A stretch of 64,000 bases of DNA from an uncultured Bacteroidota bacterium (GTDB lineage Bacteria > Bacteroidota > Bacteroidia > Flavobacteriales > Flavobacteriaceae): assembly GCA_903842575.1 (NCBI GenBank), contig CAIMMM010000074.1, positions 1 to 64,000 on the forward strand, read 5' to 3'. The position numbers were made by a program, and so were the translations under genes. Under the pieces are notes generated by a model. It was given only the letters and a program-made list of their open reading frames with translations. It was not told where the DNA came from and did no database searches. Shown one piece after another: positions 60,105-64,000 of this stretch. The stretch's first letter is position 1. Each line of letters starts with the position of its first letter.

Positions 60105-61769
60105 ATGAACAAGTTTAAGATTTTCGGTTTTGTTTTAGTAGCAACTACATTTGTAGCTAAAGCACAAGATTTAGAAACCGCAAAAAAAGCAATCGATGCA
60201 GAGCAATTTGAGAAAGCAAAATCAATGCTAAAATCAGTTATTGCAGCTAAACCTTCAAACGGAAAAGCATCTTTTCTTTTAGGTACTATTTACTTAAAAC
60301 AAAATGTAGTTGACTCGGCTAAAATTTATTTTGATAAAGGACTCGCTGCAAGCGATGGTTCTAAATTTAATACAATTGGTCTTGCCCAAATTGATTTGGA
60401 CAACAAAAATGTAACGTTAGCTCAAGCTAAGTTAACCTCTATTACAACAGGTTTAAAGAAAAAAGATGTCGAAGAATATGTCTACGTTGCGAAAGCCTAT
60501 ATGAATTCCGATTATCCTGATTATAAAAGTGCTATTACTCTTTTGTCAAAAGCTGTAGCAGCCAATCCAACAGATGCGCAACTACAGTTAACTTTAGGAG
60601 ATGCCTATTATGGAGAAAAAATGCAAAATGAAGCTTATGCAGCATATAGAAATGCCTATCAAGCAGATAGTTCCTTAATTAGAGCAAAAATGCAATTGGG
60701 TGTTTTATTGAAAGGAGCAAAAGCATATACCGAAGCTGTAAAAGCATTAAATGAAGTTATTGCTATTAACCCAAATTATGGTCCTGTTTTTAGAGAATTA
60801 GCAGAGACCTACTATTTATGGGGGAAAAATGAGCCAAGAACATATATAGAAAACATTCAAAAAGCATTAAGCTTTTATGAAAAATATATGAGTTTGACGG
60901 ATTATTCATTGTCATCAAGGATGCGACATGCTGACTTTTTAATCATCGCAAAAGATTATAAAGCACTGGAAGTTGAAGCGAACAAAATGAAAGAATTGGA
61001 TAATGTAAACCCTAGAATTTTACGTTATCTTGGGTATTCTGCCTTTGAAAACGGGAACGTGGATGTAGCTTTAAAGTCTTTAAATGATTTTATTTCTAAT
61101 CCTTCTAGTAAAGTTATTGCTCGTGATTATGCCTATTATGGTCAAGCCAAAATAAAAAAAGGAACAGGTGCCGATGGGAAAACAGTAGATCCAGTAGTAT
61201 TGGCTGAAGCTATTGCCGACATTAAAAAAGCAATTGAAATAGAACCTTTAATGGCAAATGAACTAAACGAATTAGGGAAAAAATATTTTTCTCAAAAAAT
61301 GTTTAGTGTGTCAAGTCCAATTTTTGAATTGGCGATAGCCAATCCAAACTCAACGAATTTCATTGAAGACAATGTGTATTATGGATTGTCCGTTTTTACT
61401 GAAAATAAGGCAAAAGATGCTACAACGATGGATAAAGTAGCTCTTGCAAAAGCAGATGCGGCTATGGATACTGTTATTGCGGCTACACCAAATTATCAAG
61501 AAGCTTATTTATACAAAGCAAGAATAAATAATTCTTTAGAAAAGGATGATGTTATGGCAGCAACATATCAAAAGTATTTAGATGTTGTAACTGCAAAAGG
61601 ACCTGAAGAACTTGCTAAAAATAAAACAAAAGTTATGGAATCCTTCAACAATATGGCTTCCTTTTATGCCAACAATGACATTCCAAAAGCAAAAGAATTG
61701 TTGAACAAAACTTTGGAACTTGACCCGGCAAATCCATATGCTTTGAATGCGTTGAAAATTTTAAAATAA
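60105..61769 (+). CDS. Tetratricopeptide repeat periplasmic protein
   Basis: The 554-residue protein has a short signal peptide (IFGFVLVATTFVAKAQ) and about nine TPR motifs, for example AKPSNGKASFLLGTIYLKQ, NPTDAQLQLTLGDAYYGEK, NPNYGPVFRELAETYYLWG, NPRILRYLGYSAFENGN and DPANPYALNALKIL at the C-terminus. TPR arrays bind other proteins; here a periplasmic scaffold for the Ton system is likely from the operon position. Last gene, followed by a terminator. Confidence 0.9.
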   Translation: MNKFKIFGFVLVATTFVAKAQDLETAKKAIDAEQFEKAKSMLKSVIAAKPSNGKASFLLGTIYLKQNVVDSAKIYFDKGLAASDGSKFNTIGLAQIDLDNKNVTLAQAKLTSITTGLKKKDVEEYVYVAKAYMNSDYPDYKSAITLLSKAVAANPTDAQLQLTLGDAYYGEKMQNEAYAAYRNAYQADSSLIRAKMQLGVLLKGAKAYTEAVKALNEVIAINPNYGPVFRELAETYYLWGKNEPRTYIENIQKALSFYEKYMSLTDYSLSSRMRHADFLIIAKDYKALEVEANKMKELDNVNPRILRYLGYSAFENGNVDVALKSLNDFISNPSSKVIARDYAYYGQAKIKKGTGADGKTVDPVVLAEAIADIKKAIEIEPLMANELNELGKKYFSQKMFSVSSPIFELAIANPNSTNFIEDNVYYGLSVFTENKAKDATTMDKVALAKADAAMDTVIAATPNYQEAYLYKARINNSLEKDDVMAATYQKYLDVVTAKGPEELAKNKTKVMESFNNMASFYANNDIPKAKELLNKTLELDPANPYALNALKILK

Positions 61770-61789
61770 TTTTAATAAGATAAATTAGG

Positions 61790-61823
61790 AAAACCGTCTC
61801 GTTTTAAACAAGACGGTTTTTTT
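61790..61823 (+). terminator. Terminator of the Ton operon
   Basis: AAAACCGTCT (61790-61799) / AGACGGTTTT (61811-61820), 10-bp stem, 11-nt loop, T run. The stem sequence is nearly the same as that of the terminator at 51755. Confidence 0.9.
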
Positions 61824-61830
61824 ATTTGAT

Positions 61831-61838
61831 TATCTTTG
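61831..61838 (+). promoter_or_regulatory. -7 promoter box before queE
   Basis: TATCTTTG, exact consensus match, 18 bp before the queE ATG at 61857. Confidence 0.45.
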
Positions 61839-61856
61839 CCCACTAGAATAGTAGAA

Positions 61857-62489
61857 ATGTTATCAAAAGAAAATCAATTAGCTGTCGATAAAGGAGAAAT
61901 GCTTCCGCTGATGGAGGAGTTCTATACCATTCAGGGGGAGGGATTTCATACCGGAACTGCAGCTTATTTTATTAGAATTGGTGGTTGCGATGTAGGTTGC
62001 CATTGGTGTGATGTGAAAGAAAGTTGGAATGCCGAATTGCATCCGCCAACAAGTACAGATGTTATCGTAGAAAACGCAAGTAAATATGCAGATACAGTTG
62101 TGGTGACAGGAGGAGAGCCGTTAACATGGGACATGACTTTGCTCACACAAAAACTGAAAGATAAAAATTTAAAAGTGCATATCGAAACTTCAGGTGCCTA
62201 TCCGGTAACGGGAACTTGGGATTGGTTTTGCTTATCTCCAAAAAAAAATAAATTACCGGTTTTGGATGCCTATGCCATTGCAAATGAATTGAAAGTCATT
62301 ATTTATAACAAACATGATTTTATTTTTGCAGAAGAACAAGCGTCAAAAGTCAATAACAATGCGATACTTTTTCTCCAACCCGAGTGGAGTAAAAAAGAAG
62401 AAATGACACCACTAATTGTTGACTATGTAATGAACAATCCAAAATGGAGAGTTTCTTTGCAAACACATAAATACTTGAATATTCCTTAA
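61857..62489 (+). CDS. queE: 7-carboxy-7-deazaguanine synthase
   Basis: QueE is a radical-SAM enzyme of queuosine synthesis. ATG 61857 gives 210 residues. Motifs: FYTIQGEGFHTGTAAYFIRIGG and the CxxxCxxC cluster site in GGCDVGCHWCDVKESWN (three Cys binding the 4Fe-4S cluster), then VVVTGGEPLTWD, HIETSGAYPVTGTWDWFCLSPKK. The cluster-binding motif is the usual CX3CX2C for this Bacteroidota subgroup rather than the longer CX14CX2C of some. It complements queA at 48100 in the same pathway. Confidence 0.95.
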   Translation: MLSKENQLAVDKGEMLPLMEEFYTIQGEGFHTGTAAYFIRIGGCDVGCHWCDVKESWNAELHPPTSTDVIVENASKYADTVVVTGGEPLTWDMTLLTQKLKDKNLKVHIETSGAYPVTGTWDWFCLSPKKNKLPVLDAYAIANELKVIIYNKHDFIFAEEQASKVNNNAILFLQPEWSKKEEMTPLIVDYVMNNPKWRVSLQTHKYLNIP

Positions 62490-62530
62490 GCTTTTCTTAC
62501 ATTTACGAAATATCAATTTAACCAAAAAAA

Positions 62531-62935
62531 ATGAAAAAATTTATTGTAACATTCACATTATTACTTGTAGCACAAGTAGGATTTTCTCAAGATGACGCTT
62601 TTAAAAAAGACGTTTTGAAAGTAATTGAAATGAGCGGGGCTGCCAACCAAATGAAATCCGCAAAAGACCAAATAATACAAATGGTTCCAAAAGAAAAACA
62701 AGCAGCATTTATTCTTGAATTTGACGCAACTATGCCCGCTTTGTATGATAAAATGGCTGTAATTTATATGGGAATCTATACCAAAGATGACATTAAAGCG
62801 ATGTTGGCTTTTTATGAAAGCCCGATTGGAAAAAAAATTAATGAAAAAGCGGGAGAGATAATGGAAAAATCACAAGCCGTAGGAAAAGAATGGGGAGAAG
62901 AATTGCAAGGAATGATGATGAAATATATGCAATAA
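62531..62935 (+). CDS. DUF2059 domain protein
   Basis: A 134-residue secreted protein. Signal peptide MKKFIVTFTLLLVAQVGFSQ, then a helical DUF2059 domain with YTKDDIKAMLAFYESPIGKKINEKAGEIMEKSQ, which is the family hallmark (FYxTPxGxK type). Function unknown. It lies 4 bp before the small TonB-domain gene on the same strand. Confidence 0.88.
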   Translation: MKKFIVTFTLLLVAQVGFSQDDAFKKDVLKVIEMSGAANQMKSAKDQIIQMVPKEKQAAFILEFDATMPALYDKMAVIYMGIYTKDDIKAMLAFYESPIGKKINEKAGEIMEKSQAVGKEWGEELQGMMMKYMQ

Positions 62936-62939
62936 AAAC

Positions 62940-63353
62940 ATGAAAAACCTACTATTTTTACTATTTGCTTTTCTTGCAATTCAAATAACTTCAGCACAAG
63001 AAAAAATTCTTCCCCAAGAAAAATCCATAGATGATAATTTAATTTATAATACAGCCGGAATTGAAGTAAAACCCGAATATCCGGGAGGGATGGAAGCTTT
63101 TTACAAACACATTTCAAAAAACTACAGTCCTCCAACCGATAAAGCATTTAAAGGAGGAAAGATATTTATAACTTTTGTTATTGAAAAAGACGGAAGTATG
63201 ACTGAGATGAAAGTGGTTCGAGACCGAGGTTTTGGAACAGGAGAAGAAGCAATCAGGGTTTTAAAGTTGTGTGAAAAATGGTTGCCTGCCGAACAAAACG
63301 GTAAGAAAGTAAGGGTGCTCTATTCATTACCTATTTCATTATCTTCAAATTAA
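62940..63353 (+). CDS. Soluble TonB C-terminal domain protein
   Basis: The 137-residue protein has a cleavable signal (MKNLLFLLFAFLAIQITSAQ) instead of a membrane anchor, and then almost only a TonB C-terminal domain: YPGGMEAFYKHISKNYSPP, GGKIFITFVIEKDGSMTEMKVVRDRG, EEAIRVLKLCEKWLPAEQNGKKVRVLYSLPIS. The segment from IYNTAGIEVKPEYPGG to the end aligns with residues about 160-258 of TonB at 58163 (IYNSAGIELKPDFPGG). Lacking anchor and Pro linker, it cannot transduce energy by itself. 4 bp behind the DUF2059 gene. Confidence 0.88.
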   Translation: MKNLLFLLFAFLAIQITSAQEKILPQEKSIDDNLIYNTAGIEVKPEYPGGMEAFYKHISKNYSPPTDKAFKGGKIFITFVIEKDGSMTEMKVVRDRGFGTGEEAIRVLKLCEKWLPAEQNGKKVRVLYSLPISLSSN

Positions 63354-63354
63354 C

Positions 63355-63387
63355 AATAATCCCAAATGGTTTCCATTTGGGATTATT
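63355..63387. terminator. Bidirectional terminator
   Basis: AATAATCCCAAATGG (63355-63369) / CCATTTGGGATTATT (63373-63387), perfect 15-bp stem, TTT loop, between convergent genes. Confidence 0.92.
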
Positions 63388-63391
63388 TATT

Positions 63392-64000
63392 TTAATAAAG
63401 TCTCGCCAAATAATCAAAATGTTCTCCTTCTAAAATGAGTTCGCATTGCAATCCATTGTTGTTAGCGGCATTTTGTAGTGTGTTATAATCCAAATACAAC
63501 CAAGGAAAAGCCATTTCAGTTTGGTTTTTATAGGAAATGGTAAAAGTTAATTCGCCATAATAGCCATTGCTTGGGATAGATTTGCTTCCGTCTTCCTCTT
63601 CATCAAACATATAAATAATATCGGAACTGTCTATGAGAATTTGTCCGTTTGGGTGTAATAGACTTTTTAATTTTTGAAGAAACTGAGGCGTTTTTTTTAA
63701 CGTTCCAAAAATTCCAGTCCCGTTCATTAGCAACAGAATAGTGTCAAATTTTTCATTGTCTACTTCTAATATGTTTTTGATTTTAACATTTTTCAATCCA
63801 CGAAGTTGACACGCTTTGATGGCGTTTTCTGAGATGTCGATGGCAGTAACGTCAAATCCTTTTTGCTGCAAATACAAACTATGACTTCCAGCGCCGCAAC
63901 CCACATCGAGAACTTTTCCTTTGGATAGCTGCAATGCTTTTTGTTCGATTTTTGGCATTTCATCAATATTTCGAAATAAATAAGCAACAGGCATTTCATC
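63392..64000 (-). CDS. Class I SAM-dependent methyltransferase, 5' end outside the window
   Basis: The frame remains open to base 64000, so the true start is outside; an ATG at 63994 gives 200 residues. Motif I is VLDVGCGAGSHSLYLQQKG (SAM binding), followed by VTAIDISENAIKACQLRG and the acidic loop FDTILLLMNGTGIFG. C-terminal part is unlike well-known methyltransferases of defined substrate (YYGELTFTISYKNQTEMAFPWLYLDY). Substrate unknown. Neighbouring genes give no hint. Confidence 0.88.
   Translation of the reverse strand, partial: DEMPVAYLFRNIDEMPKIEQKALQLSKGKVLDVGCGAGSHSLYLQQKGFDVTAIDISENAIKACQLRGLKNVKIKNILEVDNEKFDTILLLMNGTGIFGTLKKTPQFLQKLKSLLHPNGQILIDSSDIIYMFDEEEDGSKSIPSNGYYGELTFTISYKNQTEMAFPWLYLDYNTLQNAANNNGLQCELILEGEHFDYLARLY

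Noticed and set aside
1..64000. tRNA, rRNA, IS elements, prophage or toxin-antitoxin genes
   Set aside because: I looked for tRNA-like cloverleaf ends, transposase and integrase motifs and paired small toxin-like genes and saw none; the four-helix-bundle genes lack an antitoxin-like partner.

Overview
The window is one continuous stretch of a low-GC Bacteroidota chromosome, most probably Flavobacterium or a close member of the Flavobacteriaceae. Reasons: GldA of the gliding machinery, GLPGLI-family proteins, DUF5686 and CarboxypepD_reg-like outer-membrane proteins, a flavobacterial ExbB-ExbD-ExbD-TonB operon, promoters of the TTG-N(17-23)-TAnnTTTG type, and signal peptides ending in SFSQ or SSAQ. 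It is ordinary housekeeping DNA with no prophage, integron, IS element, rRNA, tRNA or CRISPR array that I can see. Most genes are on the plus strand.

Layout. 1-3490 (minus): thyA (cut by the window edge), a bifunctional-nuclease-type protein, etfA and etfB. 3754-10553 (plus): pdhB, a DUF5686 outer-membrane protein, an AlkA-like glycosylase and a membrane pyrophosphatase with a Cys-rich tail. 10650-17063: a tightly packed operon of GH20 hexosaminidase, glycosylasparaginase, CutC and GH2 beta-mannosidase, which together fit degradation of the N-glycan core. 17168-24879: deoxynucleoside kinase and a group of secreted or outer-membrane proteins (57-aa peptide, CarboxypepD_reg protein, two GLPGLI proteins, a TonB-receptor-like protein). 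24919-34985: DUF4153 protein, metK, a ferredoxin/thioredoxin-type reductase, split metH and metF. 35095-37882: PagL-like protein, DUF2807 lipoprotein, gldA. 38059-42165: Phe/Tyr operon pheA-aminotransferase-tyrA-DAHP synthase/chorismate mutase. 42292-49149: secreted protein, rsgA, dtd, MazG-like protein, aroA, queA. 49333-55668: kynU, ureohydrolase, penicillin acylase-like protein, kmo. 56063-61769: Ton energising operon with a PstS-like lipoprotein and a TPR protein. 61857-64000: queE, DUF2059 protein, a small TonB-C-terminal protein and a partial methyltransferase.

Three layers of regulation can be read directly. (i) A Phe/Tyr-rich 26-codon leader peptide at 38059-38139, followed by a perfect intrinsic terminator and a competing antiterminator pairing, forms a textbook attenuator in front of pheA. 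(ii) A SAM-I riboswitch precedes metH, and what looks like a SAM-II riboswitch lies in the 5' UTR of metK, so two different SAM-sensing RNAs control neighbouring genes. (iii) Most operons end in clear hairpin terminators.

The most unusual structure is a family of short tandem arrays, nearly always four copies of a 7-bp unit (types ATTCACA, CAACCAA/ACAACCR, ATTRTCA, TTTGCTC). Three small genes for four-helix-bundle proteins (TIGR02436/PF05635 type) each sit between two such arrays in opposite orientation. Gene-free arrays of the same kind lie inside the reading frames of metH and aroA, where they encode in-frame peptide inserts, and in intergenic gaps as small palindromes. One gene-bearing copy lies exactly at the junction of the two halves of metH: its left arm supplies the stop codon of the first half and its right arm the first codons of the second. 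I read these as copies of a small, possibly mobile element that can land in coding DNA without closing the frame; mobility is inference.
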